Of a stretch of 44,196 bases of DNA, positions 36,861 through 44,196 are shown one piece after another (position 1 is the first letter of the stretch; each line of letters begins with the position of its first letter). The stretch is from contig CALGMO010000010.1 in the NCBI GenBank assembly GCA_937961665.1, forward strand, positions 1 to 44,196. The letters are read 5' to 3'. The notes beneath the pieces are model-generated. The model ran no database searches. It was not told the origin of the DNA and saw only the letters and a list, made by a program, of their open reading frames with translations. Source of the stretch: an uncultured Fimbriimonadaceae bacterium. Its GTDB lineage: Bacteria; Armatimonadota; Fimbriimonadia; Fimbriimonadales; Fimbriimonadaceae. A program made the position numbers and the translations under genes.

Positions 36861-37684
36861 TGTTCGACTACCAATCCTATCTGCGGCTGGACCACTTCCC
36901 GCTGATCTGGTGCCCCGGTTGCGGCAACGGGGTGGTCATGAAGTCGATGCTCCGGGCAATCGACAACCTGCGCCTGCCCCGCGACCAGGTCTGCGTGGTG
37001 TCCGGCATCGGCTGCTCCAGCCGGCTCTCGGGCTATCTGGACTTCAACACCGTGCACACCACGCACGGCCGGGCGCTGACCTTCGCGACCGGCATCAAGA
37101 TGGCCAAGCCCGAGCTGACGGTGATCGTGGTGACCGGCGACGGGGACTGCACGGCGATCGGCGGCAACCACTTCATCCACGCGGCACGGCGCAACATCGA
37201 CCTGACCGTGGTCCTGATCAACAACCTGATCTACGGCATGACGGGCGGGCAGCACTCGCCCACCACCCCCTCGGGCAGCCGGGCGTCCACCGCGCCGTTC
37301 GGCAACAGCGAGAACACGTTCAACGTGAGCGGGCTGGCGATCGCCGCCGGCGCCTCGTTCGTCGCGCGCAGCACCACCTACCACGCCCAGCAGTGCGACA
37401 AGCTGATCGAGAGGGGCATCCAGACCCCCGGGTTCGCGCTGATCGAGATCATGGCCGCCTGCCCGACGTCGTTCGGCCGGGCGAACAAGGCCGGCAGCCC
37501 CGCCGACATGATGCTGTGGCAGCGCGACCACGCGGTCACCGCCCAGCGCGCCGAGAAGATGTCGCCCGAGGAGCTGCAGGACAAGTTCACCATCGGCGTG
37601 CTGGCCGAGAACCCGCGGCCCGAGTGCAGGGCGGAGTACCAGAAGCTCATCGACCGGCTCCGCGAGCAGGAGGCCAAGGCGTGA
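36860..37684 (+). CDS. korB: 2-oxoacid:ferredoxin oxidoreductase beta subunit
   Basis: 274 residues, the TPP pyrophosphate-binding half. WCPGCGNG (about 18-25) and GIGCSSRL supply cluster and TPP-region cysteines. The TPP/Mg motif is VVTGDGDCTAIGGNHFIHA running to LINNLIYGMTGGQ. SPTTPSGS and AACPTSFGR complete the KorB pattern. ATG 36860 overlaps the korA stop by one base, and the 3' end overlaps the korC GTG start. Confidence 0.95.
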   Translation: MFDYQSYLRLDHFPLIWCPGCGNGVVMKSMLRAIDNLRLPRDQVCVVSGIGCSSRLSGYLDFNTVHTTHGRALTFATGIKMAKPELTVIVVTGDGDCTAIGGNHFIHAARRNIDLTVVLINNLIYGMTGGQHSPTTPSGSRASTAPFGNSENTFNVSGLAIAAGASFVARSTTYHAQQCDKLIERGIQTPGFALIEIMAACPTSFGRANKAGSPADMMLWQRDHAVTAQRAEKMSPEELQDKFTIGVLAENPRPECRAEYQKLIDRLREQEAKA

Positions 37685-38223
37685 AGTACGAGGTGCGCCT
37701 GAGCGGAGAAGGCGGCCAGGGGCTCATCCTGGCGGGCAAGATCCTGGCCGAGGCGGCGGCGATCCACGCCGGCCTCAACGCCACGCAGAGCCAGTCGTAC
37801 GGGCCGGAGGCCCGCGGAGGAGCCAGCCGGTCGGAGGTGATCCTGTCGGACGGCGAGATCGACTACCCCAAGGCCACCGAGGTGGACCTGATGGTGGCCC
37901 TGACGCAGCAGTCCTACGACACCTACCGCGCCGACGTCAAGCGGGACGGCGTCGTGATCGTCGACTCGGAGGCCGTCGAGCGCCTCGGCGAGACCTGGTA
38001 CCGGGTGATCGCCCAGCCGATCTTCCGGCTCTCTGAGGAGAACTTCGGTCGCATCCTGTTCGGCAACATGATCGCCCTGGGGCTGGTGGCGGGCGCCTCG
38101 GGCATCGTGCCCAAGGAGGCCGTCGAGGCGGCGCTCGTGAACCGGGTCCCCAAGGGTACGGAGGAGAAGAACCTCGCCGCGTTCCGCCTCGGCTACGGCT
38201 TGGCTCAGCCTCGGGGAGGCTGA
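37681..38223 (+). CDS. korC: 2-oxoacid:ferredoxin oxidoreductase gamma subunit
   Basis: 180 residues. The CoA-binding gamma domain opens YEVRLSGEGGQGLILAGKIL and contains QSYGPEARGGASRSEVILS (read in shorter parts), a strongly conserved signature. The start is GTG 37681, overlapping the korB stop as GTGA, with GAGCAGGAGG about 9 nt upstream. An 8-bp hairpin whose loop holds the TGA stop closes the operon. All four subunits are present and translationally coupled, so a functional complex is expected. Confidence 0.94.
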   Translation: MKYEVRLSGEGGQGLILAGKILAEAAAIHAGLNATQSQSYGPEARGGASRSEVILSDGEIDYPKATEVDLMVALTQQSYDTYRADVKRDGVVIVDSEAVERLGETWYRVIAQPIFRLSEENFGRILFGNMIALGLVAGASGIVPKEAVEAALVNRVPKGTEEKNLAAFRLGYGLAQPRGG

Positions 38224-38232
38224 CGCCTCCCC
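38213..38232 (+). terminator. Hairpin spanning the korC stop codon
   Basis: GGGGAGGC (38213-38220), loop TGAC containing the stop codon, GCCTCCCC (38225-38232): a perfect 8-bp stem. It is placed as a 3'-end structure of korDABC. No T-run follows, so intrinsic termination is uncertain. Confidence 0.5.
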
Positions 38233-38268
38233 CTGCCGGGCGTAGAAGCCGTTGGGTACCCCGCCCGG

Positions 38269-38285
38269 GCGAAGGTATCCTTCGC
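38269..38285 (+). promoter_or_regulatory. Perfect 7-bp hairpin before menG/ubiE
   Basis: GCGAAGG-TAT-CCTTCGC, ending 13 nt before ATG 38299 and next to the Shine-Dalgarno GAGGA (38286-38290). The loop and right arm contain TATCCT, a possible -10, but using it would remove most of the ribosome-binding site. It may be an operator or an mRNA hairpin controlling translation. Confidence 0.45.
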
Positions 38286-38298
38286 GAGGAACAGGTTC

Positions 38299-39021
38299 AT
38301 GGGTTTGGACGGATTGCAGCGCGCGCCTTGGGAAGCCGAGGGCGCGGCCAAGAGGAGGGTCGTGCGCGAGATCTTCGCGTCGATCGCCCCCCGCTACGAC
38401 CTCATGAACACGCTCATGAGCCTGAGCCGGCACCGACGGTGGAGGGAGCAGGCCGTGGCGAGGCTCGGCCTGCGCGGAGGCGAGACGGTGCTGGACGTGT
38501 GCTGCGGCACGGGCGACTTCATGGCTCCCTTGTCCGAGGCCGTCGGCCCGCGAGGGAGGGTGGCCGGCGCCGACTTCTGCCCGCCGATGCTCGAGCGGGC
38601 GCGGGACAAGGGGTTCGCCAACCTCGCGCTGGCGGACGCCTGCCGGCTCCCCTACCGCGACGGCGCGTTCGACGCCGTGACCGTCGGCTGGGGCCTCCGC
38701 AACGTGCCGGACCTGAGGGCCGCGCTGTCCGAAGCCTACCGCGTGCTGAAGTCGGGGGGCAGGTTCGTTTCGGTGGACACCGCGCAGCCCCGGTCGGCGC
38801 TCGGCCGCTGGTTCTCGGCGCTGGCGTTCCGGCGGCTCGTGCCTCTGTTGGGCGCGCTGTTCGGACACGGTCGGGAGTACGCGTATCTGCCCGAGAGCAC
38901 GGAGAGGTTCCTGACGCCCGAGGCGCTCGCGGAGGAGTTCCGGCGCGCCGGGTTCCAGGACGTCTGGATCGAGCGGAAGATGCTGGGCCACGTGGCTCTG
39001 GTCGGAGGTACCAAGCGATGA
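38299..39021 (+). CDS. menG: Demethylmenaquinone/ubiquinone-type C-methyltransferase
   Basis: 240 residues, UbiE/MenG family. VREIFASIAPRYDLMNTLMS at the start, VLDVCCGTGDFM (motif I, about 64-75), VTVGWGLRNVPD (motif II) and LKSGGRFVSVDT are all family signatures. It adds a methyl group to the prenylated quinone, the last step of menaquinone synthesis. Other men genes are not in the window. GAGGA 8 nt upstream supports ATG 38299. It is translationally coupled (ATGA) to the polyprenyl synthase, so the enzyme for the isoprenoid tail and the ring methyltransferase are made together. Confidence 0.93.
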   Translation: MGLDGLQRAPWEAEGAAKRRVVREIFASIAPRYDLMNTLMSLSRHRRWREQAVARLGLRGGETVLDVCCGTGDFMAPLSEAVGPRGRVAGADFCPPMLERARDKGFANLALADACRLPYRDGAFDAVTVGWGLRNVPDLRAALSEAYRVLKSGGRFVSVDTAQPRSALGRWFSALAFRRLVPLLGALFGHGREYAYLPESTERFLTPEALAEEFRRAGFQDVWIERKMLGHVALVGGTKR

Positions 39022-40016
39022 GCGCGTTCTTGAAGGGTCCGTTGCCCCGGCACCTGGTCGAGGAGATCGGCCACGAGCTCCGATGCGTGGAGGAGGCGCT
39101 CGCCCAGGAGGTTCGCTCCCAGGTTCCGCTGGTCAGCGAGGTCGGGCTGCACACGCTGCGCGCCGGCGGCAAGAGGATGCGCCCGGCGTTCGTCGCCCTG
39201 GCGGCGCGGGGGACCGGGCTGCCGTTCGACCCCGCACGGGCCCGCAGGATCGGAGCGGCCGTGGAGCTGATCCACATGGCCACCCTGATCCACGACGACG
39301 TGGTGGACCACGCCGGGCTGCGGCGCGGCGTGCAGACCGCCAACGCGCTGTTCGGCAACACCGCGAGCATCCTTGCCGGAGACGTGCTGCTCGCCAAGGC
39401 GATGCGGATGTTCGCCGAGGACGGGGACCCGAAGATCATCCACGCGATGTCCGTGGCCGTCGCGGAGCTGGCCGAGGGCGAGGTGGCCGAGCTGTCCGCC
39501 CGCAACGTGTTCGACCTCAGTCTGCCGGAGTACCTGGAGATCGTGCGACTCAAGACGGCCTCGTTCATCCGGGGCTGCTGCACGGCCGGCGCGCTGATCG
39601 CCGACGCGCCGCAGGAGACGGTGGACGCGCTGGCCCGCTACGGCGAGGCCGTCGGCATCGCGTTCCAGATCGTGGACGACCTGCTGGACTACCGAGGCGA
39701 CAAGGCCAAGACCGGCAAGCCCGTGGCGACCGACTTCCGGGAGGGCTGCGCCACCCTGCCGCTCATCCTGCTCCGCGACAGGCTGTCCGACGGCGAACGG
39801 GACGTGGCCCGACGCAAGTTCGGCAACGGCGTCTCGGACGACGAGGTCCGCATGCTGTGCAACTGGATGGAGTCCCGCGGGTGCTTCGAGGAGACGGCAA
39901 GGACCGCCGAGGAGTACGTGGCCCGAGCCGTGGCCGCCTTGGAGGGATTGCCCGAGTCGGAAGGGGCCGATCTGCTGAGGACCTTGGCCCGGATGGTGCT
40001 GGAGCGCGAGTCTTGA
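39018..40016 (+). CDS. Trans-polyprenyl diphosphate synthase
   Basis: 332 residues. Both aspartate-rich motifs are intact: LIHDDVVDHA (first DDxxD, about 93-97) and QIVDDLLDYRGD (second DDxxD, about 218-222). RAGGKRMRP binds the isopentenyl diphosphate and LKTASF the chain. It extends allylic diphosphates, probably to the C35-C50 tail of menaquinone given its coupling to menG. Bulky residues before the first DDxxD were not judged, so chain length is open. The start overlaps the menG stop (ATGA), and the stop overlaps the TTG start of the next gene. Confidence 0.93.
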   Translation: MSAFLKGPLPRHLVEEIGHELRCVEEALAQEVRSQVPLVSEVGLHTLRAGGKRMRPAFVALAARGTGLPFDPARARRIGAAVELIHMATLIHDDVVDHAGLRRGVQTANALFGNTASILAGDVLLAKAMRMFAEDGDPKIIHAMSVAVAELAEGEVAELSARNVFDLSLPEYLEIVRLKTASFIRGCCTAGALIADAPQETVDALARYGEAVGIAFQIVDDLLDYRGDKAKTGKPVATDFREGCATLPLILLRDRLSDGERDVARRKFGNGVSDDEVRMLCNWMESRGCFEETARTAEEYVARAVAALEGLPESEGADLLRTLARMVLERES

Positions 40017-40804
40017 GGCGCTATCCGCTGTACATCTTCGACCTGGACGGCACGCTCTATCGGGGGGACGAGGCGATCCCGCACGCTGCGGAAACGGTGC
40101 GCCGGCTGGCCGAGGAGGGCAGCGCGGTCCGGTACTTCACCAACAATTCGGGCCAGACGCGGGAGTTCTTCGTGCGGAAGCTGAGCTCGATGGGCTTCCC
40201 CTGCGAGCCCGGCATGGTCTACAGCACGGCCACCGGCGCGGCGGCGCTGTGCCGCGAGCGCGGAGTGGACCGGGCGTTCTGCATCGGCGAGCCGGGACTG
40301 GTCCAGACGCTGCGGGATGCGGGCGTGGAGGTGGCCAATGCGGACGCGAAGGGCCGGGTGTGGCCCTGCGGCGAGGCCTCCGCCGTGGTCGTCGGCATCT
40401 GCCGGTCGTTCACCTACGCCCTGCTCGACGCCGCCCTGCAGTGCCTGCTGAAGGGCGCCTCGTACTGGGCGACCAACACCGACGCGACCTACCCGCTCGA
40501 GGGCGGCAGGCTCGAGCCGGGAGCCGGAAGCCTCGTGGCCGCCGTTTCGACCTGCGCCGGCAGGGAGCCCGACCTCGTCGTCGGCAAGCCCAGCCCGTGG
40601 ATCGTGCGCCAAATCCTGGAGGAGACGGGCGTCCCGCCCGAAGACGCCCTGCTGGTGGGCGATCGCCCGGAGACCGACCTCGCCTGCGGCAGAACGCTCG
40701 GGTGTCCGACCTGCCTGGTGCTGACGGGCGTCACGCGCGAGGCGCCGCCGGGTCAGCCCTTCTGCGAGGACCTCCGCGGGCTTCTGGAGCCCACGCTGCG
40801 GTAG
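40013..40804 (+). CDS. HAD-superfamily phosphatase, NagD/phosphoglycolate type
   Basis: 263 residues, HAD subfamily IIA. Motif I is FDLDGTLYRG (about 9-18) with nucleophile and acid aspartates, motif II FTNNSGQ, motif III K in VVGKPSP, and motif IV LLVGDRPETDLACG. The C2 cap lies between motifs II and III. Relatives dephosphorylate 2-phosphoglycolate, 4-nitrophenyl phosphate or nucleotides. The start is TTG 40013, overlapping the polyprenyl synthase stop as TTGA with GGAG 8 nt upstream. No ATG is available upstream of the FDLDGT motif in this frame after the previous gene. The stop TAG forms part of the TAGGGT box before the next gene. Confidence 0.9.
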   Translation: MRRYPLYIFDLDGTLYRGDEAIPHAAETVRRLAEEGSAVRYFTNNSGQTREFFVRKLSSMGFPCEPGMVYSTATGAAALCRERGVDRAFCIGEPGLVQTLRDAGVEVANADAKGRVWPCGEASAVVVGICRSFTYALLDAALQCLLKGASYWATNTDATYPLEGGRLEPGAGSLVAAVSTCAGREPDLVVGKPSPWIVRQILEETGVPPEDALLVGDRPETDLACGRTLGCPTCLVLTGVTREAPPGQPFCEDLRGLLEPTLR

Positions 40805-40807
40805 GGT
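40802..40807 (+). promoter_or_regulatory. -10-like box (TAGGGT) 6 nt before the M24 peptidase
   Basis: TAGGGT overlaps the HAD stop codon and lies 6 nt before ATG 40814, with no Shine-Dalgarno. It could give a leaderless transcript. Re-initiation after the 9-bp gap is the alternative. Confidence 0.35.
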
Positions 40808-40813
40808 CAGTCC

Positions 40814-42124
40814 ATGCATCGTGGATTCCAGCGCAGATTCGCTTGGTCCGAGCTGGCGGACCGTCGCCGTCGGCTCGCCCAGACGCTCCAAGGCGGGGTC
40901 GCCGTCCTCCAAGGTGCGGGCCCCGTCGCGGCGTTCGACCGGTTCCGCCAGACGAACGAGCTCCTCTATCTGGCAGGCGTCCAGACCCCGCAGGCCTATC
41001 TCGTCTTGCATGCCGACGGAGCGTCGGTGCTCTACCTGCCGCACCAGCCGACGGAGCTGCCGGTGCAGGACCGCGACCTGCTCGCCCAAGACGCCGAGCT
41101 CATCCAGACCGTCACCGGGCTCGACGAGGTGAGACCGCTCGAGGCCCTGCCGGACGACCTCCGCAGCAAGCGGCTCATCTGGACGCCGTTCGCGCCCCCG
41201 GAGACGGCGATGACCAGCCGCGACGTGCTGCTCCACGCCGAGCGCTCGGCCTCGCTCGAACCGTTCGGCCCGACCGTGTCGCGGCACCGCCAGTTCCTCG
41301 CCGCCCTGGCGGCCTCCTGCCCGCTCGCCGAGGTTCGCAACCTGACGCCGGCCCTGGACGAGATGCGGCTGGTCAAGTCCCCGGCCGAGCTGGGCGTGCT
41401 GCGGGAGGCGGGCCGGCTGAGCGCGGAGGCCGTACGCCAAGCGATGCTCGCCTCCCGCCCCGGCATGAATGAGGCCGAGATGGAGGCCATCGCGTTCGCC
41501 GTCTTCCGGAAGGGAGGCGCCCAAGGCGAGGGGTACAAGACGATCGCCCCCGGAGGCCCGAACATCTGGGACGGGCACTACTGCGCCAACGATCGGACGG
41601 TGCCGGCCGGGGAGTGGGTGCTGATGGACTGCGCTCCGGACCTCGACGGCTACACCAGCGACATCGGTCGCATGTGGCCCGTGGACGGTCGGTACAACTC
41701 TTGGCAGAGGGAACTGTACGGATTCGTCGTGGACGTTCACGAGGCGACCCTCGCGCGCATCCGGCCCGGGGTCCTCGCCCAGCAGGTGCTGGACGAGGTG
41801 CGGAGCGAGATGGCCACCCTGCAGGAGCGCACCCGATGGAGCGAGCCGGCCTTCGAGCAGGCCACCCGCGAGCTGCTGTCCTTCCGGGGAACCTTCTCCC
41901 ACCCGGTCGGCATGGCCGTGCACGACGTCGGCGACTACTGGAACCGGCCGCTGGAACCGGGCATGGTGTTCACGATCGACCCCCAGCTGTGGATCCGCGA
42001 TCGGCGTCTGTACGTGCGGGTGGAGGACACCGTGGCGGTCACGGAGCAGGGAGTCGAGGTGCTCACGGAGGGGCCGCCCCGCGCGCCCGAAGCGGTCGAG
42101 GAGTTCCTCGCGGCCCGCTGCTAG
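40814..42124 (+). CDS. Xaa-Pro aminopeptidase-like M24 metallopeptidase
   Basis: 436 residues. An N-terminal creatinase/AMP_N domain (about 5-165) precedes the pita-bread catalytic fold. Metal ligands are D272 in LMDCAPDLDGY, D283 in TSDIGRMW, H363 in FSHPVGM, and E404 in VRVEDT; the substrate His is H370 in VHDVGDYW. The usual metal-binding Glu of the FTIEPG motif is Asp here (D389, FTIDPQLW). This may mark a subclade rather than an inactive enzyme, because all other ligands are intact. It would remove N-terminal residues preceding proline. Its TAG stop shares CTAG 42121-42124 with msrA on the opposite strand. Confidence 0.9.
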   Translation: MHRGFQRRFAWSELADRRRRLAQTLQGGVAVLQGAGPVAAFDRFRQTNELLYLAGVQTPQAYLVLHADGASVLYLPHQPTELPVQDRDLLAQDAELIQTVTGLDEVRPLEALPDDLRSKRLIWTPFAPPETAMTSRDVLLHAERSASLEPFGPTVSRHRQFLAALAASCPLAEVRNLTPALDEMRLVKSPAELGVLREAGRLSAEAVRQAMLASRPGMNEAEMEAIAFAVFRKGGAQGEGYKTIAPGGPNIWDGHYCANDRTVPAGEWVLMDCAPDLDGYTSDIGRMWPVDGRYNSWQRELYGFVVDVHEATLARIRPGVLAQQVLDEVRSEMATLQERTRWSEPAFEQATRELLSFRGTFSHPVGMAVHDVGDYWNRPLEPGMVFTIDPQLWIRDRRLYVRVEDTVAVTEQGVEVLTEGPPRAPEAVEEFLAARC

Positions 42125-42753
42125 CCCTTCGGTTTCAGGCGGTCGGAGAACTTCCGGCGGAACTCGAGCACCTTCGGCTCGATGATGGCGCCGCAGTAGC
42201 CGGCGTTCATGCGCATGCGAAGGGAGGGCGGAGCCTTCTCGAACTTGGCGTAGTAGTCCTGGTGGTACTCCTCGGCGCGCGTGTAGTTGCGCAGGGGCTC
42301 GATGGTCGTGACGATCGGCCTCGGCCAGATCTTCGCCCGGGCGATCTCGTCGCGGATCCGCTCCGCGACGCGCTTCTCCTCCTCGTTGGCGTAGAACACG
42401 ACCGAGCGGTACTGCGGGCCGTAGTCCGGCCCTTGGCGGTTCAGCTGGGTGGGATCGTGGAGCGTGAAGAAGAGCCGGAGCAGGTCCTCCCGCGAGACGA
42501 CCCTTGGATCGAACACGATCTTCACGACCTCCGCGTGGCCGGTGGTTCCCGTGCAGACTTCCTCGTAAGTCACCCCGGCGCGCTCGCCCCCGGCATAGCC
42601 GGATTCGGCCGACACCACGCCCCGAAGCTCGTCGAACAGCGCCTCGAGGCACCAGAAGCAGCCTCCACCGACCACCAGGGTTTCCGTCTTGGGTGGAGCC
42701 GGCTCCGAGGGTCCGGAGAGGGCTGCCAGGAACGCGAGGCTCGCGAGGAACAT
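42121..42753 (-). CDS. msrA: Peptide methionine sulfoxide reductase MsrA, exported
   Basis: 210 residues. The catalytic motif GGCFWCLEALF (nucleophile C32) and SGYAGGE, TGHAEVVKIVFDP, DPTQLNRQGPDYGPQYRS (read in parts) and EEYHQDYY are all standard for MsrA, which reduces Met-S-sulfoxide in proteins. An N-terminal hydrophobic segment (FLASLAFLAALSG) indicates export, so it probably repairs envelope proteins. A resolving cysteine may be C184 in NAGYCGAI. ATG 42753 lies one base from the divergent membrane-protein start. No Shine-Dalgarno is seen, while TAACTT lies 5 nt upstream. The stop is shared with the M24 gene (CTAG). Confidence 0.94.
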   Translation of the reverse strand: MFLASLAFLAALSGPSEPAPPKTETLVVGGGCFWCLEALFDELRGVVSAESGYAGGERAGVTYEEVCTGTTGHAEVVKIVFDPRVVSREDLLRLFFTLHDPTQLNRQGPDYGPQYRSVVFYANEEEKRVAERIRDEIARAKIWPRPIVTTIEPLRNYTRAEEYHQDYYAKFEKAPPSLRMRMNAGYCGAIIEPKVLEFRRKFSDRLKPKG

Positions 42754-42754
42754 A

Positions 42755-44059
42755 ATGCAAGTTACGATGATCCGGCGGGGCGGTTCCCTGTGGCCCGGAT
42801 CCTGGGCGGTATGGAAGATCGCCGCGGCCCTGGCCATGGCCCACGCCGCGCTGGCCATGACGTTCGCCTGGATCACCCCGTACCGCCAACCCGGATGGGT
42901 GGGCGACCGACACCTGCCGGACATCGGCGCCCCAGACGAGGACGCGCACGTGCGCTACGTGCGGCACCTTTTGGAAGGGCGGGGACTCCCGAGCCTCGCC
43001 GATCCGCGGAATCTGCCCACCTACGAGGCCCACCAGCCGCCTGCCTACTACGCGCTCGCCGCCGGGTGGGCGCACCTCGGCGGCCAAAGGGACCTCGCTC
43101 GACGCGAGGCGGGCTTGTGGCTTCGCCTCCTGAACGCCCTGATCGGCGGGGTCGGGGTGGTCGGAACCGCCATGGCCGGATGGTGGGGGTACCGCAGCCG
43201 ACCGGCGGCGATCGCCGCGGCGTCCTTCGCCGCCCTGCTGCCGATGAACGCGGCCCTGAGCGGCGCGGTCTCGAACGACCCGATCCTGATCGCCTGCGGA
43301 TCCTGGACGCTGGCCTTCTGCGTCCTCGGTGCGCGGCAGGGCTGGAGCGTCCGGCTCGGTCTGGCGGCGGGGATGGTCGCCGGCCTCGGGATCGCGTGCA
43401 AGACCTCCGGCCTCTGCCTGCTCGCTCCGCTGGCCGCCTCGCTGATCGTCGCCCGGCCGCCGACGAGGGTGTGGCTGGCCGCCGTGGGGACGGCCCTGCT
43501 CCTGCCCGCGCCGTTCTGGATCCGCAACGCCGTCCTGTACGGCGATCCGCTCCTGATCCGCACCTTCGAGGTTCTGTCCGCGGGGGACGCGCTCGATCCG
43601 GACACCTTCCGGAGCGCCGGCTCCGTGCTGCGCTGGCTGACCGTCGTGACGCAGTACACGGTTCGGAGCTTCTTCGGACTGTTCGGATATGCGGCGATCG
43701 AGCTGCCGTGGCCGCTCGTGGCCGTCGGGGTGCTGCTGGCGGGGTGGGCGGTGCTGGGCTTCGTGCGCCGTCGCCGGCTTTGTCCGGATCGAGACGAGGA
43801 TCGGCCGAACCTCGTCCTCCTCGCGTTCCTGCTGGCGGCCACGGTCCTCTACGCGCGCTGGAACCTGGGCCACTTTCAGCCGCAGGCCCGCTACCTGTTC
43901 CCCGCGCTGAGCGCCTTCGCCCTTGTGCTCGCGCGGGGGGCCGAGCGCAACCTGGGCCAGCGGGCGTGGGTGCCGATCGTCGCCCTTCTGCTGGCGATGG
44001 ACGCGGCCGCGCTGGCGACCCTGCCTGGCGCCTTCCAGCGGATGCTCTCCCCGCCCTAG
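42755..44059 (+). CDS. Polytopic membrane protein, GT-C/PMT-like
   Basis: 434 residues with about 10-12 hydrophobic segments. After the first one comes GAPDEDAHVRYVRHLLEG, then TYEAHQPPAYYALAAGW. An acidic Asp-Glu-Asp pair in the first extracytoplasmic loop and a following QPPAYY motif are hallmarks of the dolichol/polyprenol-phosphate-dependent GT-C glycosyltransferases (PMT_2/ArnT/DUF2142-like). I infer that it moves a sugar from a polyprenyl carrier to an envelope acceptor. ATG 42755 is preferred because GAGGA lies 5 nt upstream, inside msrA codons on the other strand; ATG 42767 is the alternative. The TAG stop shares CTAG with the next convergent gene. Confidence 0.82.
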   Translation: MQVTMIRRGGSLWPGSWAVWKIAAALAMAHAALAMTFAWITPYRQPGWVGDRHLPDIGAPDEDAHVRYVRHLLEGRGLPSLADPRNLPTYEAHQPPAYYALAAGWAHLGGQRDLARREAGLWLRLLNALIGGVGVVGTAMAGWWGYRSRPAAIAAASFAALLPMNAALSGAVSNDPILIACGSWTLAFCVLGARQGWSVRLGLAAGMVAGLGIACKTSGLCLLAPLAASLIVARPPTRVWLAAVGTALLLPAPFWIRNAVLYGDPLLIRTFEVLSAGDALDPDTFRSAGSVLRWLTVVTQYTVRSFFGLFGYAAIELPWPLVAVGVLLAGWAVLGFVRRRRLCPDRDEDRPNLVLLAFLLAATVLYARWNLGHFQPQARYLFPALSAFALVLARGAERNLGQRAWVPIVALLLAMDAAALATLPGAFQRMLSPP

Positions 44060-44196
44060 AAGCCTCCGATGTCGGCCCTCAGCCGCTCCTCGGCCTCCTC
44101 GTTGCCCAAACCGAACCGGTGCCGGTACACGGCCAGACCCACCGCGGGAGGGTACTTCTGGTCGGCCTTCATGCGCGGCTCGATGTACTCGATCAC
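44056..44196 (-). CDS. C-terminal end of an unidentified protein (runs off the window)
   Basis: Reading the minus strand from the window edge gives 46 codons without interruption to TAG at 44056-44058. The sequence includes IEYIEPRMKADQKYPPAVG and ends AEERLRADIGGF. The charge pattern looks like a real coding end, and the stop pairs with the membrane-protein stop in one CTAG, as in the other convergent pairs. The fragment is too short to identify. Confidence 0.6.
   Translation of the reverse strand: MIEYIEPRMKADQKYPPAVGLAVYRHRFGLGNEEAEERLRADIGGF

Noticed and set aside
39689-43873. 1394-codon minus-strand frame across four plus-strand genes
   Set aside because: GC-driven lack of stops. The polyprenyl synthase, HAD, M24 and membrane-protein genes on the plus strand have diagnostic motifs.

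Overview
This is chromosomal DNA from a very GC-rich bacterium, by eye about 70% G+C. It is densely packed, with nearly every gap under 200 bp. I see no phage, insertion sequence, plasmid, rRNA or CRISPR signal. Several traits suggest a Terrabacteria-type lineage, and my best guess is Armatimonadota (Fimbriimonadia-like), at moderate confidence. These are a PIN/TRAM membrane protein followed by ispD-ispF (the Bacillus yacL-ispD-ispF order), a long-form HPF, a topoisomerase I whose tail has glycine/tyrosine repeats instead of zinc fingers, a PEP-CTERM protein, a cytosolic GH38 mannosidase, a four-subunit 2-oxoacid:ferredoxin oxidoreductase, and many TAnnnT boxes placed 6-8 nt before start codons.

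Layout. 1-3140: nadA and dxs, an overlapping pair on the minus strand. 3285-6462: a stand-alone response regulator converging on a two-gene unit of unknown function (TPR protein plus hypothetical). 6488-8416: L-threonine dehydrogenase and a DprA/Smf-like protein. 8492-12893: GH38 alpha-mannosidase and an MFS transporter, converging on topA (12853-15483) with a 41-bp 3' overlap. 15614-19873: secreted transglutaminase-like protein, PIN/TRAM protein, IspDF fusion and HPF, ending at a 16-bp perfect hairpin. 19949-24023: PEP-CTERM protein, tRNA-Pro(GGG), a parallel beta-helix protein and a Cys/Met-metabolism PLP enzyme. 24040-31223: sugar ABC transporter (two permeases and a binding protein, no ATPase) downstream of a very large hybrid histidine kinase that is split by a one-base frameshift. 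31365-33796: Gfo/Idh/MocA oxidoreductase, TIM-barrel sugar isomerase and a methyltransferase. 33818-35275: TldD-like protease. 35458-38223: korDABC. 38299-42124: menG/ubiE, polyprenyl synthase, NagD-like HAD phosphatase and an M24 peptidase. 42121-44059: msrA and a divergent polytopic membrane protein. 44056-44196: the C-terminal end of an unidentified minus-strand gene.

How the genes fit together. Dxs and IspDF supply C5 isoprenoid units, the polyprenyl synthase extends them, and MenG/UbiE methylates a quinone carrying such a tail. Four isoprenoid/quinone functions therefore lie in one 40-kb stretch. GH38, the MFS and ABC importers, the beta-helix protein and the Gfo/Idh-isomerase pair suggest a saccharide scavenger. 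The kor complex points to ferredoxin-linked 2-oxoacid oxidation.

Most unusual observations: three of six convergent gene pairs end in one shared CTAG carrying both stop codons; a recurrent leaderless-promoter signature; divergent msrA and membrane-protein genes whose start codons are one base apart; the frameshifted kinase; a perfect 12-bp palindrome in the promoter of the sugar-oxidoreductase operon; and several perfect hairpins at operon ends and leaders. I did not find a convincing new defence or secretion system.
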